Assembly (NCBI GenBank): GCA_024398835.1
Contig: JAKSIK010000009.1
Span: forward strand, 1 to 64,000
Reading direction: 5' to 3'
From: Fibrobacter sp.
GTDB lineage: Bacteria; Fibrobacterota; Fibrobacteria; Fibrobacterales; Fibrobacteraceae
DNA: 64,000 nt
Part shown: piece after piece, positions 16,649-24,929 of the stretch
How positions within the stretch are numbered: position 1 is the stretch's first letter
Layout: the number at the start of each line of letters is the position of its first letter
Position numbers and translations under genes: made by a program
The notes under the pieces: model-generated
The model's database searches: none
Seen by the model: only the letters and a program-made list of their open reading frames with translations
Told to the model about the DNA's origin: nothing

Positions 16649-18901
16649 TTAAAACCAAACCTTTGTTTCGGCAGAGATATAATGGAAGTGCCAATCGTTA
16701 TCCGAGACCAGCTCATCACTGTGAGACATCCACTTGTAGCGGAAGTGGAGGCCCGCTCTATCCGTGAAATCCCAGTCAAAGCCAAGACCAAACGCGGTTT
16801 CCAAATAATTGATAGGAGCCTTTTCATAGGTATAGGCACCAAAGAGGCCGTAGCGGTCGGAATCCTTACTCACCTGGCTTTCTGTCAAATTACCCAGGTA
16901 TGCGTTTTCTGCACGGAAGGTTTCCATGCCCACAAGTCCGACCAAATGGAACTTGGGGAAGAGAGCGATAGCCGGTTCAAACTGGCCATAGAAGCTCCAA
17001 AGCAGCATGTCCTTCTGAGACTCGCTGTAAGCAATCGGCGCAATAGAAGTAGAAACTCCGGAAAGGGCGGCGTAGCCCGTCATCATGATAGCACGGTCTG
17101 TACCAAACCAATGTCCAATGTCGTAGCCACCCATAAAGGACATGTAAGAAGACCACTTGGTATGAGCAGGAACTTCACCCTTGCGAATCTGTTCTGCATT
17201 TTCGTAAGGAACAAAGGATTCCCACAATTCCCAAGTTCCACCATAGAGACCACCACGCTGACGATAGAATTTCACGCCTTCATCGGCGCCCATTCCAATA
17301 CCCAAGCGGTTGACATAACCCGGACCAGTCGTATTACCGGAGTCTGCCACAAATATGGGCTTGTGTTTGGTCCAAGAATTAGAGCTTTCCCAAACATTAC
17401 GACCATTCAAACGGTAGTTGAAGGTAAGCACATCATCGCTCTTTTCCACCTGACGATGCTGACCATACTGGAAGTCGAAGTAACCGCGATTGAACGTGGG
17501 TTCCAACTTGAAGTTCAAGCCCATCATGTTAGGAGTATAGCGCAGAGAACCACCATTCAAGTACATTTCCTGTTTGCGCCAAACACCAAAACGGGAGGGG
17601 TTGGTCAGAGAATAGGGAGAATAGAAATCCTTGGCGAAGTAGGCAGCTTCCAAAGTCATGGGCCAGCCTTCCACATACTTGCTTTGAACCTTTACATATG
17701 CACCAATCTGCGGATCTGCCACATTGGATTTATAGGTTTCATTGGAATATCCCGTAGTCTTATCGGTCTCGCTATAGCGTGAAACATCAGGAGAGCGGTA
17801 GAAATTCAAGGAATCCGTGAAACTCAAAGCAACATCAGCCATCAAGTACAGCTTCGGAGTGATGTTTCCCTTAATATCGATAGAGCCCACATGTGTATTC
17901 AACAAAACTGGTTCCGTATCCGTAAACTTAATCCACTGGTTGCGGAATTCACTTTCGTAAATGATTGCGGGGTCAAAGGTGACGCCCATATAGTTTGCGC
18001 CCAAAGTCATAGAGTTGAGGATTTTGTCCTTAGCAATACGACCATGGTAAATGGAACCTCGCATATCATAGCCGCCAGCCATTTCCAGTTCGCCAGGCTG
18101 ACCACCATACATACGAAGGCCATCACGAGTACCCATGTCTGCGTCAGCAGGCTGAGACACCAAGAACTGGGCCTTCATATCGAACGGCAACTGATAGACG
18201 TTTGCAAACACGCCACCAAAGGAGCGGTTTGTCCAGAAAGCACGGCCACCTTCCTTCACAGGCTTAAAGGATTTTTCCTTATAGTAGGTGCTCACTGTCT
18301 TTTCATCTTCAAACAGTTCATACTGCCAAGCAAAACGAGGATTGGTTTCACGTTCCCACATAGTCAAAGGAGAAGCGTTGGCCCAAATCACACCGCCAGC
18401 AGTCACATAAGCCCCAAACACTCCAGCACGGATATCCACACCCACATTCATTTCTTCGTTAATGGTAGTGGAATAGTAATCCGTTGAATGGTCATACAGC
18501 ACACGCTGGTCGTTGGTCGGCGCAGTTGTCGGTTGACGACCCAATAAGTTGGAATACAAGCCGGACAAATCAAACGGGAATGCGACGTTCGTCCACAAGG
18601 TCATGTAGGAGTTGGGCATCGCCACGATGGACATGTTCAAAAGAGCGTCCACGGAGGTTCTAGCCAAATCATTCGAAGCATATTTGCTGGGTTCCGTATA
18701 CTGGAAATCCTTCAAGCGGAAGGCCATATAACCGGAAACTGCCAGTGGCAGATCATCCTTGCCGAGAAGGGTGGATTCCATATTGTTTGCCAAAGTGTCT
18801 TCAGCGGCATGAAGGGAATCCAACTGCAACTGCGGTGTAAGTGCCCATGAGGAGGCAGCAACACTAGATGCAATAATCAAAGAAGTTATCGTCTTTTGCA
18901 T
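16649..18901 (-). CDS. Large outer-membrane beta-barrel protein, probable paralog 3
   Basis: A 750-residue protein with a Sec signal (MQKTITSLIIASSVAASSWA) and a long beta-strand-rich, aromatic-rich body ending ISAETKVWF, again with a C-terminal Phe. It shares the position of an ASPLTMWERETNP segment with the SPLTL segments of the other two barrels but is more diverged, so common origin is likely but less certain. A GTG start 4 codons upstream is possible; GGGAG at 5 nt before the ATG at 18901 favours the latter. It follows the CBM-like gene by 18 bp and precedes paralog 2 by 14 bp. Confidence 0.72.
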   Translation of the reverse strand: MQKTITSLIIASSVAASSWALTPQLQLDSLHAAEDTLANNMESTLLGKDDLPLAVSGYMAFRLKDFQYTEPSKYASNDLARTSVDALLNMSIVAMPNSYMTLWTNVAFPFDLSGLYSNLLGRQPTTAPTNDQRVLYDHSTDYYSTTINEEMNVGVDIRAGVFGAYVTAGGVIWANASPLTMWERETNPRFAWQYELFEDEKTVSTYYKEKSFKPVKEGGRAFWTNRSFGGVFANVYQLPFDMKAQFLVSQPADADMGTRDGLRMYGGQPGELEMAGGYDMRGSIYHGRIAKDKILNSMTLGANYMGVTFDPAIIYESEFRNQWIKFTDTEPVLLNTHVGSIDIKGNITPKLYLMADVALSFTDSLNFYRSPDVSRYSETDKTTGYSNETYKSNVADPQIGAYVKVQSKYVEGWPMTLEAAYFAKDFYSPYSLTNPSRFGVWRKQEMYLNGGSLRYTPNMMGLNFKLEPTFNRGYFDFQYGQHRQVEKSDDVLTFNYRLNGRNVWESSNSWTKHKPIFVADSGNTTGPGYVNRLGIGMGADEGVKFYRQRGGLYGGTWELWESFVPYENAEQIRKGEVPAHTKWSSYMSFMGGYDIGHWFGTDRAIMMTGYAALSGVSTSIAPIAYSESQKDMLLWSFYGQFEPAIALFPKFHLVGLVGMETFRAENAYLGNLTESQVSKDSDRYGLFGAYTYEKAPINYLETAFGLGFDWDFTDRAGLHFRYKWMSHSDELVSDNDWHFHYISAETKVWF

Positions 18902-18919
18902 AAAATCTCCCACCCTCTC

Positions 18920-19663
18920 TTAGATAGCGTTGCGGAACGGGTAGTTGGCCGGGCCTTCATAAGCCTTGCCATGTTTCTTAATCACGATATCGTCTATCCA
19001 GACCTTGAAGGATTCGTTCTCATCCTTGCGGACTTCCAAACGGAAACCTTTAAACTTGTCCCAAGCAAAGGGAAGCATCACATCGCGGGTGTTCTTCGCG
19101 TCCCAGTACAAGCCCGTCATACCGAAGAGCTTCAGAGGTATGCTAAAGTGTTTCCATTCCGTGGTGATTTCTCCAAGGCTCTTGGAGCGAAGCTTAACTT
19201 GGAGGGATTCGCCACCACTCTTCACACCATCGTCCACCAGCACGAACAAGGCATTTTCACCACCCTTTTCGCCCTTAATCCAAAATTCCAACACACCTTC
19301 TTCCAGGTAAGGAGTCAGGTCAACGGAACCGGCAATACAGATTGCCACACCGGAATAATCGCTAGCAATAAGTTCAATTTCCATGGAAAGAGCGCCTTCC
19401 ATAGCATACTTATCCGTGAGCACCGGTTCAGGGTTTTCACGCGGGTATTGGTATGTATAGCCGCCACCACGGGGAATAGCCTCACGCATCACCACTGTCA
19501 CGACCTCTTTATCCGGTCTGAACGGCTTAGGATCTCTCAGGGTGAAACGAAGCTGGTCACGGTCGCGATAGTCGCTGAAGCCGTAACCGGCAAAAGAAAA
19601 TGATGCGAATAGAAGTGCGCACAGAGCACACAACAGGATTACATGACGCGATTTTCCATTCAT
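18920..19663 (-). CDS. Secreted CBM-like (galactose-binding fold) protein, first gene of the envelope operon
   Basis: A 247-residue protein with a Sec signal ending near SFSFAG. Residues about 75-235 resemble a CBM11/CIA30-like beta sandwich: YAMEGALSMEIEL, GVLEFWIKGEKGGENALFVLVDDG, WKHFSIPLKLFG and a late FKVWIDDIVIKKHG, the last typical of this fold. It is expected to bind a polysaccharide or glycoconjugate in the envelope. The frame opens further at a TTG (19681), but the ATG at 19663 is preferred. It begins the operon that also encodes three barrels, a lipoprotein and a GH18-like protein. Confidence 0.72.
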   Translation of the reverse strand: MNGKSRHVILLCALCALLFASFSFAGYGFSDYRDRDQLRFTLRDPKPFRPDKEVVTVVMREAIPRGGGYTYQYPRENPEPVLTDKYAMEGALSMEIELIASDYSGVAICIAGSVDLTPYLEEGVLEFWIKGEKGGENALFVLVDDGVKSGGESLQVKLRSKSLGEITTEWKHFSIPLKLFGMTGLYWDAKNTRDVMLPFAWDKFKGFRLEVRKDENESFKVWIDDIVIKKHGKAYEGPANYPFRNAI

Positions 19664-19768
19664 AATTGAAAAAATCTCCAATTTCCAATGCAGTACAATA
19701 TAATTTGTTTTACATCAATACGGGAACACCCTAGAACAAAAAAGCCCAAAATAGCCGTATCAACAATA

Positions 19769-19803
19769 AAAATTGCCGTTTTTTGCTAAAAATCGGCAAT
19801 TTT
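19769..19803. promoter_or_regulatory. Long inverted repeat between divergent operons
   Basis: Arms AAAATTGCCG and CGGCAATTTT enclose TTTTTTGCTAAAAAT, which itself continues pairing (TTTTT with AAAAA) after one mismatch. It lies in the 247-bp gap between the envelope operon (minus) and the GH5 lipoprotein gene (plus). Because both flanking genes point away from it, it is not a 3' terminator of either. It could be a shared operator or a leader hairpin. Confidence 0.5.
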
Positions 19804-19910
19804 AGCTTAAAAATGCGTTTACCTCGGAAAACACTTTATTTTTTGTAAAAAAAAGAAAAATGTCAAAAAATGTGTATCTTTATGCTAAATAAAAAGTTAC
19901 GAGGTCCTTA

Positions 19911-21095
19911 ATGAGGTTATTGCCCATATTTTCCATAGTCTGTTGTATTGCTTTTGCCGCCTGTTCCAGCGAATCAAGCAGCCCAACGGAAGCATCATCT
20001 ACTAGTGAGGAAAGTAGCAGTTCCATAAGAGAAGCTGTTGCCGTAGACTATTCCCAGGGCAGAGTCATGAACAAAAGGCTAGGCAGGGGAATCAATCTAG
20101 GAAACGCCTGGGATTCGGAAGGGGCTAAGGTAAAGCTTGAAGGAAACCGCTGGGGAGACTGCGGTTGGAGCAATTGCATTGAGGATGACTACTTCAAGAT
20201 TATCGCAGATGCAGGCTTTAATTCCGTTCGTATCCCAGTTCGATGGCATTATGATTCCGACCGCGAAACTCACACCGTATATTCCGAACGCCTTGCCGGT
20301 GTAAAGGAAGATATTAGCCTCGCCATCAAAAATGGTTTAGCAGTTGTCGTAAACTTCCACCACTACACAACGCTTAATGATTTAGGAAATAAGGCTGTTC
20401 AAGACCCTTCCCAACAAACCGTATTTGAAGCCGAAAAAGAACACTTCTATGCCCTATGGGCCCAGGTTGCAAAAGAAATGGATCAGTTCCCAGATTCTCT
20501 CGTAGTTCTTGAAATTTTAAATGAACCTACCATCAGCAGTGCCGAAATGGTGGACTCCATCATGAACCAAGCTTACCGTGTCATTCGCAAAAATGCACCC
20601 AAGAAAACAATCATGTTCGAAGCATACCATGCTGCAAAGTTTGCAGATATTGAAAGCCTTCACATGCCTGCCGATGGAAACATCATCTTCAGCGGACACT
20701 ATTACGAACCCTATGAATTCACGCACGAAGGCAATGGCTACAACTGCGTCGGTGACAATTCCTATAAATCTACTGCCAAGGGCGATATGAAGAAATATGT
20801 CGCGCTTGCACAAACCCTATACCCCGATGTCAATGGAAGCCATATCCCTATGAACATGGGCGAATTCGGCGTAGCAGGACAGCATGGAAACTGGAGTTGC
20901 CAAAGCGATGCCGGCAGCGACAAATACAAGAGTCTATGGACAAAGTACGCTATCATTGCTGCTGAAGCCTATGATATCTCATGGCACTATTGGGACTTCA
21001 CTAATGCCAGCGGATTTGAAGCCTACGACAAGAACAAGAAGCAGTGGTATCCCGGTTTCCCGGAGGCATTCTTCCCGGAAACTAAGGCCGAATAA
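19911..21095 (+). CDS. GH5 endoglucanase, lipoprotein
   Basis: A 394-residue protein with a lipoprotein signal (lipobox FAAC, Cys18), a Ser/Glu-rich tether (about 19-42), and a GH5 domain to the end. Acid/base Glu205 is in LEILNEPT and nucleophile Glu318 in MNMGEFGV. Also typical are GINLGNAWD, VRIPVRWHY and VNFHHY. The pattern fits GH5_4-like or related retaining endo-beta-1,4-glucanases; xyloglucan or mixed-linkage glucan are possible alternative substrates. The anchor suggests cell-associated digestion. GAGG sits 6 nt before the start. The 3' end overlaps the convergent lpxA gene by 14 bp. Confidence 0.9.
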   Translation: MRLLPIFSIVCCIAFAACSSESSSPTEASSTSEESSSSIREAVAVDYSQGRVMNKRLGRGINLGNAWDSEGAKVKLEGNRWGDCGWSNCIEDDYFKIIADAGFNSVRIPVRWHYDSDRETHTVYSERLAGVKEDISLAIKNGLAVVVNFHHYTTLNDLGNKAVQDPSQQTVFEAEKEHFYALWAQVAKEMDQFPDSLVVLEILNEPTISSAEMVDSIMNQAYRVIRKNAPKKTIMFEAYHAAKFADIESLHMPADGNIIFSGHYYEPYEFTHEGNGYNCVGDNSYKSTAKGDMKKYVALAQTLYPDVNGSHIPMNMGEFGVAGQHGNWSCQSDAGSDKYKSLWTKYAIIAAEAYDISWHYWDFTNASGFEAYDKNKKQWYPGFPEAFFPETKAE

Positions 21096-21849
21096 GGCTG
21101 CCGCCCCAATGTTCGTCGAAAAAGGCTTGGAACAATGGTTCCGGGCCTTTTTTCAATTCCTCGACGGCTGCCGTGATGGGAGCTGTACCGCGATAGAGGG
21201 CACGGTAGGCGCGAGAAAGAGCGTCTATCCGCTCCTGTGGGAATTCTTCAGGATGAAGCCGCAGGGCGTGAAGGTTGAGGCCACCCCACTGGAGCGGATT
21301 CCCGAAGGCCTTGCTTGCAGGCGGGACGTCTTTATCCACCTTTAAAGTACCGCCCACGAAGGCGTAGGCGCCCACCTGATTCCTCTGCTGTATGGCAGTT
21401 GTACCACCGATGGTGGCAAACTCCCCGATGCGGACGTGGCCGCCCAGCTGGCAACCGTTTGCGATGACGGCGCCTTCGCCAATTTGGCAGTCGTGGCCCA
21501 CATGAGAATAGGCCATAATGAGGACGTTATTGGCAAGGCAAGTGACACCGCCGCCCTGAACCGTGCCGCGGTTGAGGGTACAGTATTCCCGAATGGTGCA
21601 ATTTTCGCCGATGTGGAGTTCCGTAGGCTCGCCAGCGTACTTCAGGTCCTGAGGAGGGGCTCCGAGGATGGCGCCATCGAAAATGCGGGCATTTTTTGCA
21701 ATGAAGGTCCCGCCGTAGACATGGACACGGGATTCCAACACCACCCCTTCACCGATTTCTGCGCCTGCATCAATAACACACCAGGGCCCGATAACGGCTG
21801 TCGGGTGGATTTTCGCAGAGGGGCTGACAAAAGCAGAAGGGTGAATCAT
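21082..21849 (-). CDS. lpxA: UDP-N-acetylglucosamine acyltransferase LpxA
   Basis: First step of lipid A synthesis: transfers a 3-hydroxyacyl chain from ACP to UDP-GlcNAc. The 255-residue protein begins MIHPSAFVSPSAKIHPTAVI, with left-handed beta-helix hexapeptide repeats over the first ~190 residues. The catalytic His region MAYSHVGHDCQIG and the motif NGCQLGGHVRIG are intact, followed by the C-terminal helical domain. The frame stays open far upstream into the antisense of the GT2 gene, but the family start is the ATG at 21849. Other lpx genes are not adjacent. It supports a lipid A-containing outer membrane. Confidence 0.95.
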   Translation of the reverse strand: MIHPSAFVSPSAKIHPTAVIGPWCVIDAGAEIGEGVVLESRVHVYGGTFIAKNARIFDGAILGAPPQDLKYAGEPTELHIGENCTIREYCTLNRGTVQGGGVTCLANNVLIMAYSHVGHDCQIGEGAVIANGCQLGGHVRIGEFATIGGTTAIQQRNQVGAYAFVGGTLKVDKDVPPASKAFGNPLQWGGLNLHALRLHPEEFPQERIDALSRAYRALYRGTAPITAAVEELKKGPEPLFQAFFDEHWGGSLIRP

Positions 21850-21879
21850 AGGATAGTGGCAAATTACTAAATTTTTGGC

Positions 21880-22983
21880 ATGAGTGGATTCATCATTGCA
21901 GGGCTTGCGGCACTTTACGTGCTCTTGTTCCTGTTCTTCATTATCGGGCTTTTGAAGACCCACCGCTACAAAGGGGAGAAAGCGACCCCTAGCGTGACGG
22001 TGGTGGTGCCCATGCGCAATGAAGAAGAATTTGCCGCACGCACCCTGGAAGCCTTGGCGGTTCAGGATTACACAGGCGAGTGGGAAGTCATCTGCGTCAA
22101 CGACCGCTCCACGGATTCCACCCAGGAGATTTTGGAAAAATTCGCGGCAAATCATCCGCGGTTTCGGGTGCTGAACCTGTCTCAGGACTTGCCCGCCATC
22201 GCAAGCCCCAAGAAGCGTGCTTTGGAAAGTGCCTTCAAGATTGCAAAATATGATGTGCTGTTGACTATGGATGCAGACTGCACCCCCCGCAAGAGCTGGA
22301 TTACCGCAATGGCGGGCCGCTTTGTGGATGGCATCAGCATTGTCCAGGGCCCCAAACAGAATTACGGCACCCGAACCATGCCCCACTTATACCAGAAATT
22401 GGAGACCTTGGGCTACACCGCCATGGAAGCAGCGGGCTTTAGTCTCGGGCACCCCATGGTGGCAAGCGCCGCCTGCCTCGCTTACAAGAAAGAGTTGTTC
22501 TTCCAAGTAGGCGGTTTCGGAGATTTGATCAACCTCAGCAGCGGCGACGACGACATGCTCATCCACAAGATGATGAAGGTCCCAGGAACCAAGGTGTGCT
22601 ACAATCTGGACCCGGATGCCGTGATTGAGACAGCCCCTGTTCACACCTGGAAGCAGCTGTTCAATCAGAGGAGCCGCTGGAGCAGTAACGGTACCAGCTA
22701 CGAAAACAAGGCGTACATCTTGCTGCTCACGCTGATTTACACCTTCTACATCTGGATGTTTGTGAGCCCGTGGTGCGTGGCCTTCCTGGATTGCCCGTGG
22801 CAGTGGTGCGCCTACCCCATTCTCGCGAAGTTTGCGGTGGACTTCATCTTCCTGAGTATCGCAGCGGCAAAGCTCCATGCCAAGCGGCAGATGTTTGCAT
22901 TCCTGCCAACGGAACTAATCCAGATACCGATGATTGTGTTTGCGGTGCCTGCGGGCATTACCGGAATGTTCCGGTGGAAATAA
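21880..22983 (+). CDS. Glycosyltransferase family 2, membrane-associated
   Basis: A 367-residue inverting GT2 enzyme with an N-terminal membrane helix (about 5-25), a GT-A catalytic domain and two or three C-terminal helices. Visible motifs are VVVPMRNEEEF, the metal-binding DAD in LTMDADCTP, the acid region SGDDD, and QRSRW near residue 270, which matches the QxxRW motif of processive or polysaccharide-type GT2 enzymes. The sugar donor and acceptor cannot be told; it may build an envelope glycan. It starts 30 bp from lpxA on the other strand, so the two promoters are close or overlapping. Confidence 0.85.
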   Translation: MSGFIIAGLAALYVLLFLFFIIGLLKTHRYKGEKATPSVTVVVPMRNEEEFAARTLEALAVQDYTGEWEVICVNDRSTDSTQEILEKFAANHPRFRVLNLSQDLPAIASPKKRALESAFKIAKYDVLLTMDADCTPRKSWITAMAGRFVDGISIVQGPKQNYGTRTMPHLYQKLETLGYTAMEAAGFSLGHPMVASAACLAYKKELFFQVGGFGDLINLSSGDDDMLIHKMMKVPGTKVCYNLDPDAVIETAPVHTWKQLFNQRSRWSSNGTSYENKAYILLLTLIYTFYIWMFVSPWCVAFLDCPWQWCAYPILAKFAVDFIFLSIAAAKLHAKRQMFAFLPTELIQIPMIVFAVPAGITGMFRWK

Positions 22984-23007
22984 ATTTCTGACTTGCAAGC
23001 CGGCCGC

Positions 23008-24435
23008 TTATTGCCGATTTATTTTTTCGCGGACCCACTCGATAGCATCATCTACAGTTTCGAGAACTTCATCCAGCTGAAGTTCGAAACTTTCCTTAAT
23101 GAGTTCTCCCATCTGCTTTCCTGGTTTTACCCCAAGGTCAATGAGCATTTTCCCGGTAAGGAAGGGCTCTGGCGCTTTTTCCAACAGATCTAACCGAGCG
23201 GCTGACTGGATGTATTTTTCCGCAAAATCCGTCGTAGGCTTGTTTGGAGTAGTACCAAGAATTGCAGAGCGGGTTGATGCAAGTAGTTCGGCAGGAATGG
23301 CTCGCAGTAAAACACAAAGAGACTTGAGGCCACCCTGGTCCACAGCGTCCCAACGCATATCAGAATCCATTGGAACGCTATCATAATCCAAATTTGCAAG
23401 ACCAGAAAGTAGCTTTGGTACGTTACGCATCAGATGAACTTCACTAGTGATACGCCCCAAGAATTTTTGGGCAACCTTTGTAACTTCTGGAATATTGACA
23501 AACGCTGGCTTCATACTAGCGGCATCTTCACCTGCGACAGGGAACATGTCCACAAAGACATTCCCGCAAAGGAGCGCAGCAAAAGCGATTTCAGAAATTT
23601 GATCTTCCGTAAGTTCCAAGCAAATTCCGCCAAAGCAACGGTCTACACGTTGTTCCGCCACATTATCAAGAATTCGCCCTAGATTTTCCCAGGATCCATC
23701 CAGCGGTTTTATTTCTGGAAAATACTGATCAAGCCCGATTTCTAGGAAGGCGCGCAGCCCGAGAGAGGGTTTACCAGGTTTTAGAAGCCACTTCTTGAAT
23801 TCCTCAAAAAGCCGCTCGATGCTCAAGTCTGAAAGGGAAAGCGTGCGGCACAATTCTATCGTTTCGGGAGCCAGCGTCAATTGAAAGCGGCTAGCAAACT
23901 GCACACCACGCAAAATGCGGAGAGAATCCTCGACGAAAGCCGCACCCACGTGACGAAGGACGCCCGCCTTCAAATCCTCAATGCCATTGTACGGGTCACA
24001 AAGCGTCAAGTCCGGCAGCTCCATGCCCATGGCATTGATGGTAAAATCCCGGCGATAGGCGGCTTCTTTAAAACTGAGTTTTGCATTGGTCTCTACGATG
24101 AACCCGCGATGACCATAGCCCACTTTGCTTTCTGTACGCGGGAAGGAAAAATCCAGTGATTCCCCCTTCATAGCCAAATGAATCACACCGAAGGCCTTCC
24201 CCACCAAATTGGTCTTGCCATACTTTTTCAGGATGGGGAGAAGCTCCTCTTGACCGATGTCGTAGACTTCCACATCGTAATCGCGGCAGTTCCTCCCCAG
24301 AAGGGCATCACGAACCCAGCCGCCTACCAAGAAGGCACGACCACCAGCATTACGGATTTCTTCTGCAATGCGCAGCAGGCGCCCCGGAAGTTCCGGTTCG
24401 AAAATTTCGCCTGCTAATGTCGTTACTTTTGCCAT
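23008..24435 (-). CDS. cca: CCA-adding tRNA nucleotidyltransferase
   Basis: Adds or repairs the 3' CCA end of tRNAs. The 475-residue class II nucleotidyltransferase shows FLVGGWVRDALLG followed by RDYDVEVY (the metal-binding DxD pair) near residues 35-60, RRDFTINAM and a neck/body helical region. Its length fits the cca/poly(A) polymerase family; CCA addition is favoured because the tRNA-Leu in this window lacks an encoded CCA. A TTG two codons upstream is an alternative start. It is probably the last gene of the ECF sigma / PorZ-like / lipoprotein transcription unit, 27 bp after the lipoprotein gene. Confidence 0.88.
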   Translation of the reverse strand: MAKVTTLAGEIFEPELPGRLLRIAEEIRNAGGRAFLVGGWVRDALLGRNCRDYDVEVYDIGQEELLPILKKYGKTNLVGKAFGVIHLAMKGESLDFSFPRTESKVGYGHRGFIVETNAKLSFKEAAYRRDFTINAMGMELPDLTLCDPYNGIEDLKAGVLRHVGAAFVEDSLRILRGVQFASRFQLTLAPETIELCRTLSLSDLSIERLFEEFKKWLLKPGKPSLGLRAFLEIGLDQYFPEIKPLDGSWENLGRILDNVAEQRVDRCFGGICLELTEDQISEIAFAALLCGNVFVDMFPVAGEDAASMKPAFVNIPEVTKVAQKFLGRITSEVHLMRNVPKLLSGLANLDYDSVPMDSDMRWDAVDQGGLKSLCVLLRAIPAELLASTRSAILGTTPNKPTTDFAEKYIQSAARLDLLEKAPEPFLTGKMLIDLGVKPGKQMGELIKESFELQLDEVLETVDDAIEWVREKINRQ

Positions 24436-24462
24436 TGCCAATTAAATTTTCCGATGCAATTT

Positions 24463-24921
24463 TTATTGGAAGTTAGAAACATCGCTTGCAGATGTGTCAG
24501 GCGCGGTTTCCTGTGCCGGATTTTGCGCCAAAGAATCCGCCGTTTTCGTTCCGTCATAGCGGTCGTAAATGCTGGTTGTGGGCATTCCTGAGGAATCCTT
24601 CAAGGCTTCAGAAACAGAAATGTCCGCAGGTTCCGTTCCGGCAGCAGAAGTATCTGCGGCAGTATGAATCTTTGTTGTATCGCTGGCCTTGAAGCGGTCA
24701 TAAATGCTCTGGCGTTTTTCAGCTGAAGCAGTCTTCTTCTTTGCCTCGTCCTCCCGACAAGCCTTCAATTCCTCTTCCATATAATAGCGCTGATCCGGAG
24801 AGTAGGACATGCTATTCAGGCGATACTCGATTTCATCGCAAACAACACCCTGACGCTGCCCAGCGCAGCCAAACAACAGGCAACACATAAATAACGCCAC
24901 TATCAAAAAATAAAACTTCAT
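24463..24921 (-). CDS. Small lipoprotein, unknown function
   Basis: A 152-residue protein with a hydrophobic signal and lipobox LFGC (Cys about 19). The mature part has one Cys-containing helix (VVCDEIEYRLNSMSYSPDQRYYMEEELKAC) and an acidic, Ser/Thr/Ala-rich disordered tail with two copies of SIYDR. An in-frame extension upstream exists but AGGAGATGTG directly before the ATG at 24921 fixes the start. It lies 8 bp after the PorZ-like gene, so an accessory role at the cell surface is plausible. No known domain was recognised. Confidence 0.72.
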   Translation of the reverse strand: MKFYFLIVALFMCCLLFGCAGQRQGVVCDEIEYRLNSMSYSPDQRYYMEEELKACREDEAKKKTASAEKRQSIYDRFKASDTTKIHTAADTSAAGTEPADISVSEALKDSSGMPTTSIYDRYDGTKTADSLAQNPAQETAPDTSASDVSNFQ

Positions 24922-24929
24922 CACATCTC

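Noticed and set aside
21850-22386. A 179-residue N-terminal extension of LpxA
   Set aside because: The frame is open only because it is antisense to the GT2 gene; LpxA proteins start at the MIHPSA segment (21849).
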